A DNA stretch of 64,000 nucleotides from Bradyrhizobium tropiciagri (GCF_018130545.1 NZ_JAFCKF010000001.1:124001-188000); one strand, 5' to 3'. Shown: positions 27,710 through 37,555, counted from the first letter of the stretch. Notes: a model not told the origin generated them from the letters alone. Numbers and translations are program-made.

Positions 27710-28516
27710 TCAGGCGGCCGCCTTCGACAGCAGCTTCTCAACGTATGGCTTGAGATCCGGCGCAAAATGCGCGTGCTCGATCAGCCGCGCAAAGTGAGCG
27801 AACATCAGCGGATACGCGCCCCTTACGCCCGGATGCAGGATTTTCTCCAATCCCTGCTTCTGCAGTTGCTCGGTCCGCGCATGCTCATTCATGAACAGTG
27901 CAAGCTCGGCGGCAAAGCAGATGTCGGCAATCGAGATGCCGTCACCGACCAGCGTCTCTCGCCGTGGCGACAGTGCCTGCTCGATTCCGGAAGCATAAAT
28001 CGCGAACGCGTCTTTCGCGCGGGCATGAATGGCCGCATCGACCGTGCCGCCCGACAGCGCCAGCAGATAGATCTGCGAATCCCGTGCAAACACCAGGCTG
28101 ACGTCGAGAAAGCTGTCGATCCTCGAGGCAGCATAGGCGTCGCGCCCGTACAGTTGGAACCTAGCTTCACCGAGCCGCGCCACCGCCCGCATGATGCTGT
28201 TGGATTCGAAGATCCCAACTTTGCCGTCGGCCCCGAACGCGGCCGGCACATTGCCGAACGGCTGTGCCGCCATGAACGCGTCGGTCTTGAACAGCTGCGC
28301 GCCGGTCAACCCGACCCGGCCGGTCCGCGCCAGCGAGGCGAGCTCGGCGCGCTCCTGCTCCGCCAGCGGATGGGCATCATAGTCCCACAACCAGTCGCGC
28401 AATTCCTTGCCCGAGGCGCCCCTGACCTCGACGTCGACGCCGCAGAACCGCGCCGCGATGGTCGCCTTCCACACGCGCGGGTTCGGCAGATAGGAGAAGA
28501 TGCGCAAGGCGGCCAT
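27710..28516 (-). CDS. Glutathione S-transferase family protein
   Basis: 268 residues. A thioredoxin-like N-terminal part (MAALRIFSYLPNPRVWKATIAARFCGVDVEV) leads to PFGNVPAAFGADGKVGIFESNSIMRAVAR, the glutathione-binding cis-Pro and ES motif. The C-terminal helical domain contains LVGDGISIADICFAAELALF. The pattern resembles the eEF1B-gamma-like GST group. GGAGC precedes the ATG. In a catabolic operon it may isomerise or conjugate a reactive intermediate; activity not proven. Confidence 0.85.
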   Translation of the reverse strand: MAALRIFSYLPNPRVWKATIAARFCGVDVEVRGASGKELRDWLWDYDAHPLAEQERAELASLARTGRVGLTGAQLFKTDAFMAAQPFGNVPAAFGADGKVGIFESNSIMRAVARLGEARFQLYGRDAYAASRIDSFLDVSLVFARDSQIYLLALSGGTVDAAIHARAKDAFAIYASGIEQALSPRRETLVGDGISIADICFAAELALFMNEHARTEQLQKQGLEKILHPGVRGAYPLMFAHFARLIEHAHFAPDLKPYVEKLLSKAAA

Positions 28517-28541
28517 GGTGGCTGCTCCGAGTGCTGTTGGG

Positions 28542-29702
28542 TCAGGCCGCCAGCTTCAGGATCTTGACGACGTCGCCGGGCTCGCGGATCGGCTGCGGGT
28601 TGGCGCGGGTGAAGATCGACAGCATCGCGTTCTTACCGATCAGCTCGAAGCGATCCTCGCCGACGCCGACATCGGCGAGCCGCCGCGGCAGGCCGAGCTC
28701 CGCGACGAACCCGGCGAACGCCTCGCCGGCATCGCGCCCGGGCGCGCCGAGCGCAGCGGCAATCGACTGCTGGGCGGCTTCGGTCGCGGGACGGTTGTAG
28801 CGCAGCACGCTCGGCATCATGACAGCCGTGCAGAAGTAATGCGGCACGTCGCAGGTGCCGCCGAGCACATGGCCGATGGCGTGGCTGGCACCCATCGGCA
28901 CCCGCGACTGCAAGCCGAACGCCGACAGCCAGGAGCCCAACTGGCAGCTCAACCGCGCCGCCTCGTCGCCGGGATTGGCCTTGGTACGGAGCAGGCCGTC
29001 GTGCAGATAGCGCAGCCCCTGCTGGCACACCGCATCGACCAGCACATTGGGCCGGCTGGAGCAGATCGCCTCGATGCCGTGGTCCATCGCACGCGTGCCG
29101 GAGCCGAGCCAGAGCTTCTCCGGTGTATATTTCGTGATCGCGGGATCGAGGATGATGCTGCGCGGCATCATCATCGGATGGTTGAAGATCTGCTTCAGCT
29201 TGCGGCTGGTGTCGGTGACCAACGCGCCGGAATTGTATTCGCCACCCGACAACGTGCTCGGGATCGCGATCATCCGGACCTTCGGGTTGCGGAACGCCCC
29301 GAAGCGGCGGTCCGGCGTGGTCTCGAAGCCGTCGAGCCCAGCCGGCTCGAAGATCTGATGCTCCATGCACATCAGCACGATCTTTGCCGCATCGACCACC
29401 GAGCCGCCGCCGATCGCGACGACGAGGTCGGCCTTGGCTTCCGTCGCCTCTCGCGCGATCTGCGTTACCGCGTCCCGGGTCGTGTGCTGCGGCACGCCGT
29501 CGAAAGTCGCGGCATGGCGATCGCCGAGACCTTTACGGATCTTCTCGATCTCGTCGGTCGTGGTGTTCAGCGTCCGGCTGGCGATCAGATAGACGCGTTT
29601 CGCGCCCAGCCGCTCGGCCTCCTCGCGCAGCGCTTCGGCTGCCGGCTTGCCGTAGATCACGGTTTCCATGGTGGGGTATTGATGGCTGCCGGTGACGCGC
29701 AT
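28542..29702 (-). CDS. Iron-containing alcohol dehydrogenase (maleylacetate-reductase-like)
   Basis: 386 residues. The NAD-binding motif is VAIGGGSVVDAAKI. The metal site residues lie in the AMDHGIEA and MGASHAIGHVLGG segments, typical of group III Fe-ADHs. Start ATG 29702 has GGGAG upstream; the frame continues 34 codons further upstream through Pro/Ser-rich, unlikely sequence. It may oxidise or reduce a hydroxyl in the pathway. It lies between the GST and crotonase genes, with 25- and 40-base gaps. Confidence 0.88.
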   Translation of the reverse strand: MRVTGSHQYPTMETVIYGKPAAEALREEAERLGAKRVYLIASRTLNTTTDEIEKIRKGLGDRHAATFDGVPQHTTRDAVTQIAREATEAKADLVVAIGGGSVVDAAKIVLMCMEHQIFEPAGLDGFETTPDRRFGAFRNPKVRMIAIPSTLSGGEYNSGALVTDTSRKLKQIFNHPMMMPRSIILDPAITKYTPEKLWLGSGTRAMDHGIEAICSSRPNVLVDAVCQQGLRYLHDGLLRTKANPGDEAARLSCQLGSWLSAFGLQSRVPMGASHAIGHVLGGTCDVPHYFCTAVMMPSVLRYNRPATEAAQQSIAAALGAPGRDAGEAFAGFVAELGLPRRLADVGVGEDRFELIGKNAMLSIFTRANPQPIREPGDVVKILKLAA

Positions 29703-29742
29703 GCTTTCGCTCCCTCGATGTATCCGTGAATGGCGCTGCTGG

Positions 29743-30516
29743 TCAGGCCGACAGCTTGGTGAAGTCGGGCTGACGCCGTTCGGCGAAGGCGGCGAAGGCC
29801 TCACGCGCCTCGGGTGTCGTCAGCCGTTCCTTGAACAGCACACCTTCCGCGGCGATCTGCGCCGCGATCCGCTGGTGTTCGCGCATCAGTTTCTTGGTCA
29901 TGCTGAGCGAACCGGCCGGCCGCTTGGTCAGCGCCACCGCCGCATCATGCGCCTTCTTGCGCAGATCAGCCTGCGGCACCACGGCATTGGCAAGGCCCGA
30001 TGCCAGCGCGCCCTGTGCATCCATCGGCTCGCCAAGCGCGAACATCGCATAGGCGCGCGCGTGCCCGATCCTCAGGGGTAGCAGCCAGCTCGACGCCGCC
30101 TCCGGCACCAGCGCCAGGTTGACGAACGGCGTGATCAGCCGGGCGTTCTCGGCGAGATAGACCAGGTCACAATGCAGCAGCATGGTGGTGCCGACGCCGA
30201 CCGCATTGCCCTGCACGGCGGCGACCAGCGGCTTGCTGACCTTGCTGATGGTCTCGATGAAACGATGCGCCGGGCTGTCGACCGCACTTTCGCCGCGCGC
30301 CTGGCTGGCGAAATCGGCGAGGTCGTTGCCCGCGGTAAAGCTGTCGCCGTCGCCCTGGAACAAGATCACCCGGACGGACGCATCCGCCTCGGCCCGCTCC
30401 AACGCATTCGACATCGCGTCATACATGGCGCCTGTCAGCGCATTCTTCTTCTCGGGCCGCCGCAAAGTCAGCGTCATGACGCCGGCGGCGATTTCCACTG
30501 TCACATGCTCGGTCAT
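29743..30516 (-). CDS. Enoyl-CoA hydratase/isomerase (crotonase) family protein
   Basis: 257 residues of the crotonase fold: LRRPEKKNALTGAMYDAM, oxyanion-hole segments FTAGNDLADF and QGNAVGVGTTMLL. Hydratases carry two Glu; here the usual first one (in PEI) is missing, while LALVPEAASSWLLP keeps the Glu found in delta3-delta2 enoyl-CoA isomerases such as PaaG/Eci. An isomerase is therefore as likely as a hydratase. GGGAG precedes the ATG. Operon partner of the ACADs and thiolase. Confidence 0.88.
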   Translation of the reverse strand: MTEHVTVEIAAGVMTLTLRRPEKKNALTGAMYDAMSNALERAEADASVRVILFQGDGDSFTAGNDLADFASQARGESAVDSPAHRFIETISKVSKPLVAAVQGNAVGVGTTMLLHCDLVYLAENARLITPFVNLALVPEAASSWLLPLRIGHARAYAMFALGEPMDAQGALASGLANAVVPQADLRKKAHDAAVALTKRPAGSLSMTKKLMREHQRIAAQIAAEGVLFKERLTTPEAREAFAAFAERRQPDFTKLSA

Positions 30517-30528
30517 GGCGATCTCCCG

Positions 30529-31539
30529 TCAGGCGACCGCGCGGGCCGGCTTGGTCTCGAACTTGCCGTCGAGGAAGCCGGTCAGCCGCTGCCGGATGAT
30601 CGCCTCGGCCTCGGCCATGATGCGGTCGATCAGCTCCTTGACCGTCGGGATGTCGTGGATCAGGCCGACCACCATGCCGCAACTCCAGGCGCCGGCATCC
30701 ATCTCGCCGTCGATCATCACCTTCGGGTAGACGCCGGCGACCTGCTCGTGGATGTCCTCGATCTTCAGCTTGGCGCCCTTCTCGCGCTCGATCTCGAGCA
30801 GTTCGTCGACGCCCTTGTTCTTCAGCACCCGCTCGGTGTTGCGCAGCGCGCGCATCACCAGCCGCGTGTCGAGCTCGTCGGCGTCGAGCAGCGCCTGCTT
30901 CACGTTGGGATGAACCGGCGCCTCCTTGGTCGCGATGAAGCGCGTGCCCATGTTCATGCCGGCGGCGCCCATCGACAGCGCGGCGACGAGGCTGCGCGCA
31001 TCCGCCATGCCGCCTGAGGCGACGAACGGGATCTTCAACTCATCCGCCGCGCGCGGCAGCAGGATCATGTTCGGGATGTCATCCTCACCGGGATGGCCGC
31101 CGCATTCGAAACCGTCGACGCTGACCGCATCGCAGCCGATCTTCTCGGCCTTCAGCGAATGCCGCACCGAGGTGCATTTGTGGATCACCTTGATGCCGGC
31201 CGCCTTCAGCGCCGGCATGTACTGCTCCGGGCTGCGGCCTGCGGTCTCCACCGCCTTGACGCCGCCCTCGCGGATCGCGGCGATGTATTCGGGATAGGGC
31301 GGCGCGGTGAAGCTCGGCAGGAAGGTCAGGTTCACGCCGATCGGCTTGTCGGTCATGTCGCGGCAGCGCGCGATCTCCTTGGCCAGCAGCTCCGGCGTCC
31401 GCTGGGTCAGGCCGGTGATGATGCCGAGACCGCCGGCGTTGGACACCGCAGCCGCCATCTCGGCGAAGCCGACATAATGCATGCCGCCCTGGATGATCGG
31501 ATGCTGGATGCCGAACAGTTCAGTGATTGCTGTCTTCAC
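30529..31539 (-). CDS. Nitronate monooxygenase/2-nitropropane dioxygenase-like flavoprotein
   Basis: 336 residues, FMN-binding TIM barrel. Motifs are PIIQGGMHYVGFAEMAAAVSNAGGLG, the phosphate-binding VASGGMADARSLVAALSMGAAG and the family tail. Members oxidise nitronates, but in CoA operons relatives act as enoyl reductases or have unknown roles. GTG start with GGGAG upstream. Twelve bases separate it from the crotonase gene. Confidence 0.88.
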   Translation of the reverse strand: MKTAITELFGIQHPIIQGGMHYVGFAEMAAAVSNAGGLGIITGLTQRTPELLAKEIARCRDMTDKPIGVNLTFLPSFTAPPYPEYIAAIREGGVKAVETAGRSPEQYMPALKAAGIKVIHKCTSVRHSLKAEKIGCDAVSVDGFECGGHPGEDDIPNMILLPRAADELKIPFVASGGMADARSLVAALSMGAAGMNMGTRFIATKEAPVHPNVKQALLDADELDTRLVMRALRNTERVLKNKGVDELLEIEREKGAKLKIEDIHEQVAGVYPKVMIDGEMDAGAWSCGMVVGLIHDIPTVKELIDRIMAEAEAIIRQRLTGFLDGKFETKPARAVA

Positions 31540-31560
31540 AAGTATCTCCCGCGTTTCCGA

Positions 31561-32748
31561 TCAGTGGATGATTTCGAACAGGCCGGCGGCACCCATGCCA
31601 CCGCCGATGCACATGGTCACCACGCCGTATTTCGCCTTGCGCCGCCGGCCCTCGATCAGCAGGTGGCCGGTGAGCCGCGCGCCGGTCATGCCGTAGGGAT
31701 GACCGATCGCGATCGAACCGCCATTGACGTTGAGCTTCTCTGGATCGATGCCCAGCTTGTCGCGGCAATAGATCACCTGCACCGCATAGGCCTCGTTGAG
31801 CTCCCAGAGATCGATGTCGTCGATCCTGAGATTATGCCGCTTCAAGAGCCGCGGGATCGCGGCGACCGGGCCGACGCCCATCTCGTCCGGCTCGACGCCG
31901 GCGGCGACGAAACCGCGGAAGATTCCGAGCGGCTTCAGGCCCTTCTGTGCGGCGATCTTGTCGCTCATGATCACGCAGGCCGAGGCGCCGTCCGAGAGCT
32001 GGCTGGCATTGCCGGCGCTGATGGTCTTGCCCTCGAACACCGGCTTGATCTTGGCAAGCCCATCAGCCGTGGTGTCCGGCCGCGGGCCTTCATCCTTGGC
32101 CAGCGTCACTTGCTGATAGCTGACCTCCTTGGTGTCCTTGTTGACCACGGCCATCTTTGTCGTGATCGGCACGATCTCGTCGTTGAAGCGTCCCCCCTGC
32201 AGCGCGGCGCCGACCCGGCGCTGGCATTCGAGGCTGTATTCGTCCTGCTTGTCGCGACCGATCCCGTACCGCTCGGCGACGACCTCGGCGGTCTCCAGCA
32301 TCGACATGTACATCTCGGGCTTCATCGCCATCAGCTCGTCGTCGACGGCGTGGAACCGGTTCATGTGCTCGTTCTGCACCAGGCTGATCGACTCGATGCC
32401 GCCGCCGATCGCGATCTCGACGCCGTCAAGCATCACCGAGCGTGCGGCGACCGCGATCGCCTGCAGGCCGGAGGCGCATTGCCGGTCGATGGTGGTGCCG
32501 GCGACCGTAACGGGTAGTCCGGCACGGATCGCGCCCTTGCGCGCGACGTTCATCACCATAGTGCCCTGCTGCATGGCGCAGCCCATCACCACGTCCTCGA
32601 CCTCGCCGGGCGCAATGCCGGCGCGCTTCACGGCTTCGGCCATCACATGGCCGGCCAGAGTCGGGCCGTCGGTGTTGTTCAGCGCGCCGCGATAGGCCTT
32701 GCCGACGCCGGTGCGCGCGGTGGAAACGATGACTGCATCCTGTGACAT
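31561..32748 (-). CDS. Acetyl-CoA C-acyltransferase (thiolase)
   Basis: 395 residues. Catalytic nucleophile Cys91 ([11 protein letters not shown]), His in [17 protein letters not shown] and the second Cys in [14 protein letters not shown] complete the triad. Length and motifs match degradative thiolases that release acetyl-CoA or another acyl unit from a 3-oxoacyl-CoA. I place the start at ATG 32748; the frame is open 14 codons more. It should carry out the last step of the pathway encoded here. Confidence 0.95.
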   Translation of the reverse strand: MSQDAVIVSTARTGVGKAYRGALNNTDGPTLAGHVMAEAVKRAGIAPGEVEDVVMGCAMQQGTMVMNVARKGAIRAGLPVTVAGTTIDRQCASGLQAIAVAARSVMLDGVEIAIGGGIESISLVQNEHMNRFHAVDDELMAMKPEMYMSMLETAEVVAERYGIGRDKQDEYSLECQRRVGAALQGGRFNDEIVPITTKMAVVNKDTKEVSYQQVTLAKDEGPRPDTTADGLAKIKPVFEGKTISAGNASQLSDGASACVIMSDKIAAQKGLKPLGIFRGFVAAGVEPDEMGVGPVAAIPRLLKRHNLRIDDIDLWELNEAYAVQVIYCRDKLGIDPEKLNVNGGSIAIGHPYGMTGARLTGHLLIEGRRRKAKYGVVTMCIGGGMGAAGLFEIIH

Positions 32749-32764
32749 GTCTTGTCTCTCTGGC

Positions 32765-33895
32765 TTAGGCGGCCGCGTCGAGCTGCGCATAGCGCAGCAC
32801 GTGATAGGCGGGATCGCCGAACTGGATGTTGATGGAGGAAATCCGCTTGAAGTAGTGGCCGACGTTGAGCTCGTCGGTCATGCCCATGCCGCCATGCAGC
32901 TGCACCGCCTGGTCGGCGACGAACTTGCCGGCATAGCCGATCTTCGATTTGGCGCCCGACGCCAGCCGGGAGACGCCGGCCTCATCATCGTTGAGGCTGA
33001 GGCTAAGATGCTGCATCAGGGAGAGTGTTTCCTGATGCGCGATGAACATGTCGACCATCCGGTGCTGCAGCACCTGGAAGCTGCCGATCGTGACGCCGAA
33101 CTGCTTACGCGTCTTGGAATACTCCAGCGTCGCGGCGTTCAGCTCACCGATCGCCCCGACCGCCTCGGCACAGAGCGCGCCGATCGCCCGGTTGCGGCAG
33201 GCTTCCAGCGCGGCGACGCCCTCGCCTTCCCTGCCGAGCAATTCCCCGCGTACGCCGCGCAGGCTGACTTCGGCCGCCCTCCGGCCGTCGACGGTCTTGA
33301 AACTCTGCAGATCGAGATTGGCAGCGCGGCGATCGACCACGAACAGGCTGACGCCGCCGCGATCATGCCGATGGCCCGAAGTGCGGGCGGAAACGATCAG
33401 ATAATCCGACCAGGGCGCGGCCACCACTGCGGTCTTCTCGCCGGTGAGCACATAGCCGTCGCCGTCCCGGCGCGCGGTGGTGGCGACCGTTGCGAGATCG
33501 AACCGCGAGCCCTTCTCGGTCCAGGCCAGCGCCCAGAGCTTTGTCCCTGCGATGATGTCGGTGATGTATGACTGCTTCTGTGCGTCGGAGCCCACCTGCT
33601 CGATCAGGCCGCCGGCAACGACGACGGTCTCGACGAACGGCTCGACCACCAGATGACGGCCGAACTCCTGCATGATGATCATGGTCGACAGCGGCCCGCC
33701 GCCGAGCCCGCCTGCGGCTTCCGAGAACGGCGCAGCGAGCAGGCCAAGCTCGGCGAATTCAGCCCATTGCTTGCGGCCCAAACCGTCCTCGCTCGCGACG
33801 ATCTTGCGGCGGGCTTCGAAATCATACTGGTCGCGCAGCAGCCGCTGGACGCTGGACCGCAACAATTCCTGCTCTTCTGTGAACTGGATATCCAT
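32765..33895 (-). CDS. Acyl-CoA dehydrogenase family protein (subunit 1 of a tandem pair)
   Basis: 376 residues with the ACAD N-terminal helical domain ([20 protein letters not shown]), a middle beta domain with [13 protein letters not shown], and a C-terminal domain with [13 protein letters not shown] and [20 protein letters not shown]. At the position of the MCAD catalytic Glu (YEG) it reads FGD, so that Glu is absent. GAGGATC precedes the ATG. It follows another ACAD gene and a palindromic element. It may pair with that protein as a heteromeric dehydrogenase. Confidence 0.9.
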   Translation of the reverse strand: MDIQFTEEQELLRSSVQRLLRDQYDFEARRKIVASEDGLGRKQWAEFAELGLLAAPFSEAAGGLGGGPLSTMIIMQEFGRHLVVEPFVETVVVAGGLIEQVGSDAQKQSYITDIIAGTKLWALAWTEKGSRFDLATVATTARRDGDGYVLTGEKTAVVAAPWSDYLIVSARTSGHRHDRGGVSLFVVDRRAANLDLQSFKTVDGRRAAEVSLRGVRGELLGREGEGVAALEACRNRAIGALCAEAVGAIGELNAATLEYSKTRKQFGVTIGSFQVLQHRMVDMFIAHQETLSLMQHLSLSLNDDEAGVSRLASGAKSKIGYAGKFVADQAVQLHGGMGMTDELNVGHYFKRISSINIQFGDPAYHVLRYAQLDAAA

Positions 33896-33924
33896 CCGAT
33901 CCTCGTTGCCGCTAGTTGTTGTTG

Positions 33925-33974
33925 AGCATGATCTTTTCGGAAAACCGCTTCACACTTTTCCGGATCGTGCTCTA
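33925..33974. repeat. Palindromic element, module A, copy 5
   Basis: GAGCATGATCTTTTCGGAAAACCGC and the inverted end CGGATCGTGCTC, with one mismatch to other copies. It lies between two ACAD genes and its edge supplies the TAG stop (33972-33974) of the upstream one. It is inside an apparent operon, so it may process rather than end the transcript. Confidence 0.8.
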
Positions 33975-35153
33975 GAGACCGAGCACCGCCTTGGCGATGA
34001 TGTTGCGCTGGATCTCGTTCGATCCGCCGTAGATCGAGAGCTTGCGCGAATTGAGATATTTCTCCGACGCCGTGTGGCCGTAATCCGGACCCGGCATGAA
34101 GCGATTGGCGCTGACCGGATGCTCGCGGATTGCAAGCCCGTAATTGCCGATCGCCCGATGCGTCAGCTCGGTGATGTTCTGGAAGATCTCGGTGCCGCGG
34201 ATCTTGAACAGCGAGGCCGCAGGTCCGGGGTCGATCCCGCGGGCCATCTGGGCGACGACCCGCAACTCGGTCGCCTCCAGCGCCAGCACGTCGAGCTCGA
34301 CGCGGGTGATGTCCCGGATGAATTCGAGATGCGCCGGATCGTCTTCCGGGATCTCCGCCTTCACGATCTTCTTCAGCCGGTTGAGATAGCGCGTCGAGCG
34401 GCCGATGCCGGCCATGCTGGTGCGCTCATTGCCGAGCAGGAATTTGGCGTAAGTCCACCCCTTGTTCTCCTCGCCGATCAGATTATCGGCGGGGACGCGG
34501 ACATTCTCGAGGAAGACATCGTTGACCTCGTGCGAGCCATCGATGGTGATGATCGGGCGGACGGTGACACCCGGCGACTTCATGTCGATCAACAGGAACG
34601 AGATGCCGGACTGCGGCTTCGCCGTGGGATCGGTGCGGACCAGACAGAATATCCAGTCGGCATGCTGCGCCAGCGTGGTCCAGGTCTTGTGGCCGTTGAC
34701 GATGTAATGGTCGCCGTCACGCACCGCCTTGGTGCGAACGGTGGCGAGGTCGGAGCCGGAGCCCGGCTCCGAATAGCCCTGGCACCACCAGTCCTCGCCG
34801 GACAGGATGCGCGGCAAGAACTTGTTTTTCTGCGCATCATTGCCGAACGTGTAGATGACCGGGCCGACCATGGTGACGCTGAACGCCAGCGGCGGCATCG
34901 TGCCGGCGCGCGTCGTCTCCTGCTCGAAGATGAAGCGGCGGGTGATCGACCAGCCGGGCCCGCCATATTCCTTCGGCCAGAGCGGCGCGATCCAGCCCTT
35001 GTTGTGCAGGATGCGATGCCACAGCAACATCTGCTCCTTGGAGAGGTCGGTCTCCGGGTTGGCGACGCGCATCTCCGCCGGATAATTGTCCTTGATGAAG
35101 GCGCGAACCTCGTCGCGAAACGCCGCATCGTCAGGGGATAGCGCGAGCTCCAT
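33972..35153 (-). CDS. Acyl-CoA dehydrogenase family protein (subunit 2 of a tandem pair)
   Basis: 393 residues. N-terminal helical domain, middle domain with CQGYSEPGSGSDLATVRTKAV (FAD/substrate loop), and a C-terminal domain ending KLSIYGGSNEIQRNIIAKAVLGL. The MCAD-type catalytic Glu would lie at YEG; here it is YGG. Long N-terminal KEQMLLWHRIL region resembles the FadE17/ChsE-type subunits of steroid or cyclic-acid degraders. Catalytic residues could lie elsewhere, as in IVD-type enzymes. Its stop codon is formed by the repeat. Confidence 0.9.
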   Translation of the reverse strand: MELALSPDDAAFRDEVRAFIKDNYPAEMRVANPETDLSKEQMLLWHRILHNKGWIAPLWPKEYGGPGWSITRRFIFEQETTRAGTMPPLAFSVTMVGPVIYTFGNDAQKNKFLPRILSGEDWWCQGYSEPGSGSDLATVRTKAVRDGDHYIVNGHKTWTTLAQHADWIFCLVRTDPTAKPQSGISFLLIDMKSPGVTVRPIITIDGSHEVNDVFLENVRVPADNLIGEENKGWTYAKFLLGNERTSMAGIGRSTRYLNRLKKIVKAEIPEDDPAHLEFIRDITRVELDVLALEATELRVVAQMARGIDPGPAASLFKIRGTEIFQNITELTHRAIGNYGLAIREHPVSANRFMPGPDYGHTASEKYLNSRKLSIYGGSNEIQRNIIAKAVLGL

Positions 35154-35165
35154 CTGCCGTGCTCC

Positions 35166-35903
35166 CTACCACTTCTCGCCGAACGGCCGGATTTCCAGCT
35201 CGAAGGTCCAGGCGCTCTTCGGCTGCTGATAGAGCTGCCAGTAGGACGCCGCGACCGAAGCCGGCGGCATCAGCAGATCGGGATTGTCGAGCGCGTTCGG
35301 GCCGAGCGCCTCGATGCGGCGTTGCCTCACCCATTCGGTGTCGACGCCGGAATCGATGATCAGATGCGCGACATGAATGTTCTTCGGACCGAGCTCGCGC
35401 GCCATCGCCTGCGCCACGGCGCGCAGGCCGAACTTGGCGCTGGCAAAGGCGGCATAGCCACTGCCGCCGCGCAACGATGCGGTCGCTCCGGTGAAGAAGA
35501 TGTTGCCCTCACCGCGCGCCGTCATCAGCCGCGCCGCCTCGCGTCCCGCCAGGAAGCCGGAGTAGCAGGCCATTTCCCAGACCTTGCGGAACACGCGCTC
35601 GGTGGTCTCAAGGATCGGGAAATTGACGTTGGCGCCGATATTGAAGATGCAGACCTCGAGCGGGGCATGCTTATCGGCGTCGTTGAGGAAAGCGGTGATC
35701 TCCTCCTCCTTGCGCGCGTCGAGCGAGCGCGCATGGATCTCGCCGCCCGCGGCCTCGATCTCCTTGACCAGCGGCGCGAGCTTGTCGCCGTTGCGGCGGC
35801 CGGCGAAGATCGTAAAGCCTTCGGCGGCGAACTTCTTGGCGATCTCGCCGCCGATGAAATCACCGGCACCAATGACCGCAACCGTCTTGTTTCTCTTCTG
35901 CAT
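35166..35903 (-). CDS. SDR-family oxidoreductase lacking the catalytic Tyr (copy 2)
   Basis: 245 residues. N-terminal VAVIGAGDFIGGEIAKKFAAEG carries an altered GxxxGxG. The active-site stretch is YAAFASAKFG, so the YxxxK Tyr position is Phe, as in the paralogue at 26975. It ends SAWTFELEIRPFGEKW. The two share this unusual tail. CCGGAGAA precedes the ATG. It sits between the ligase and ACAD genes of the operon. Confidence 0.85.
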   Translation of the reverse strand: MQKRNKTVAVIGAGDFIGGEIAKKFAAEGFTIFAGRRNGDKLAPLVKEIEAAGGEIHARSLDARKEEEITAFLNDADKHAPLEVCIFNIGANVNFPILETTERVFRKVWEMACYSGFLAGREAARLMTARGEGNIFFTGATASLRGGSGYAAFASAKFGLRAVAQAMARELGPKNIHVAHLIIDSGVDTEWVRQRRIEALGPNALDNPDLLMPPASVAASYWQLYQQPKSAWTFELEIRPFGEKW

Positions 35904-35954
35904 GGTGTTCTCCGGTCGTGTTCGAGTGAATGATGTTGCGGCGACGGCTCAGCC

Positions 35955-37502
35955 TCAGCTGCGCAGCGACTCCGCCAGCTTGTGCTTCAAGAGCTTGCCC
36001 GTCGATGTCGCGGGCAGCGCGTCCATCAGGATAATCTCCGATGGGCGCTTGTACGAGGTCAGTTGCGGAGCAACATGGGCCATCAGATCCGCTGTAGTGA
36101 CCTTCGACCCCTTGATCAGCTGTACGAAGGCGACGACTTCCTCGTTGCCCTCGACCGACCGGCCGACCACGGCGCACTGCACCACGGCGTCATGCGTGCT
36201 CAGCACCGCCTCGATCTCAGCCGGATAGACGTTGAACCCGGAGCGGATGATCATCTCCTTGGTCCGCCCGACGATATAGAGTGCGTCATTCTCGAAACGG
36301 GCCAGATCGCCGGTATTGAACCAGCCGTCGGGATCGATCGCCTTGGCGGTGAGATCCGGCGCACGGTAATAGCCACGCATCACGTTCGGGCCACGGACGT
36401 GCAGCTCGCCGACTTCGCCCGGTGCAACCGGCTTGAGGTCGCGACCGACCAGCTTTGCCTCGAGGCCCGGCATCACGGCGCCGACCGCGTGGTCGGCGCG
36501 CGGGTTGTCGGGACGAACGCCGGAGATGCCCGGTGAGCATTCGGTGATGCCGTAGCCGTTGAGCAGCGGCAGGCCGAGCTCCTGCTCGACGCGGGATTTG
36601 AGTTCGAGATCGAGCGGCGCGCCGGCCACCGAGATCACCCGCAACCGGCCGCGATCGAGCCTCTGCAGGCCGGCATTGCGGCGATACTCGAGCAGACGTT
36701 GATAGGTGGCGGGCACGCCGTTCAGGATCGTGATGCCCTCTTCAGTCATCGCCTTGACCAGCGCCGCCGGATCATACTTGGCGACGAGACGCACGGTGGC
36801 GCCGACCATCAGGGTCATCGTCAGCAGCGAGATGCCGACGATATGCGAGATCGGCAGCACGCAATACTGCACGTCATCGGCCGCCATCTTGCGGAAGGCC
36901 GCGGTGCCGCGGGCGCTGAACAACAGATTGCGATGGGTCAGCATCACGCCCTTGGGCGCGCCAGTAGTGCCAGACGTGTAGATCAGAACCGCGACCTGGT
37001 TTGCGCCGTCAGGTTCGACCGGCTCGGCCACGGTTGCGAGGTTCAGGCCGGTGACTGCGATGCCGCGGAGCGGGCCGACGTCCTGGACGGCCGCCTCGTA
37101 GCGCGCGGCGTGCGTGGCCGCCTCCTGCGACACGTCAGCGGTCAGCAGCACACGGCGGGCGCCGCTGTGATCCCTGATCTGGTCCAGCTCGCGGGCCGAC
37201 AGCCGCGGATTGACCACGATCGACCAGACATCGAGCCGGCTCGCCGCCAGCAGCAGGCAGGCCAGCGGGATCGAGTTCTCGCTCACGATCATCATGCGGT
37301 CGCCGGCACGGATTCCGAGCGCCTGCAAGGCCCCGGCGACGCGATCGACCGCCTGATCGAGCTCCCGGTAGGTCAGCTGCATCTTGTCGTCGATCAGCGC
37401 CGGATGATTTGGTGTCGCCACGACGTGGTGATTGATCACCTCATGGATGCGGTTCGGCAAGCCTTCTACACTTCCTTCCGTCACTTGCGTCATCGCCTGC
37501 AC
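35955..37502 (-). CDS. Acyl-CoA synthetase (AMP-forming)
   Basis: 515 residues of the ANL superfamily. P-loop LIYTSGTTGAPKGVMLTHRN, A4-A5 GYGITECSPG, and A8 DPDGWFNTGDLARF, with the C-terminal catalytic Lys in LPATSTGKLLKHKLAE. It activates a free carboxylic acid to its CoA thioester, the entry step for this operon. I keep the GTG start at 37502, best spaced behind GGGAGG; ATG 37493 is close. The substrate acid is unknown. Confidence 0.93.
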   Translation of the reverse strand: MQAMTQVTEGSVEGLPNRIHEVINHHVVATPNHPALIDDKMQLTYRELDQAVDRVAGALQALGIRAGDRMMIVSENSIPLACLLLAASRLDVWSIVVNPRLSARELDQIRDHSGARRVLLTADVSQEAATHAARYEAAVQDVGPLRGIAVTGLNLATVAEPVEPDGANQVAVLIYTSGTTGAPKGVMLTHRNLLFSARGTAAFRKMAADDVQYCVLPISHIVGISLLTMTLMVGATVRLVAKYDPAALVKAMTEEGITILNGVPATYQRLLEYRRNAGLQRLDRGRLRVISVAGAPLDLELKSRVEQELGLPLLNGYGITECSPGISGVRPDNPRADHAVGAVMPGLEAKLVGRDLKPVAPGEVGELHVRGPNVMRGYYRAPDLTAKAIDPDGWFNTGDLARFENDALYIVGRTKEMIIRSGFNVYPAEIEAVLSTHDAVVQCAVVGRSVEGNEEVVAFVQLIKGSKVTTADLMAHVAPQLTSYKRPSEIILMDALPATSTGKLLKHKLAESLRS

Positions 37503-37555
37503 TGAAACCTCCCTGTCGCAGCCCTTTGGGCTTGTTGTGTTGAGGAATTTTCCGC

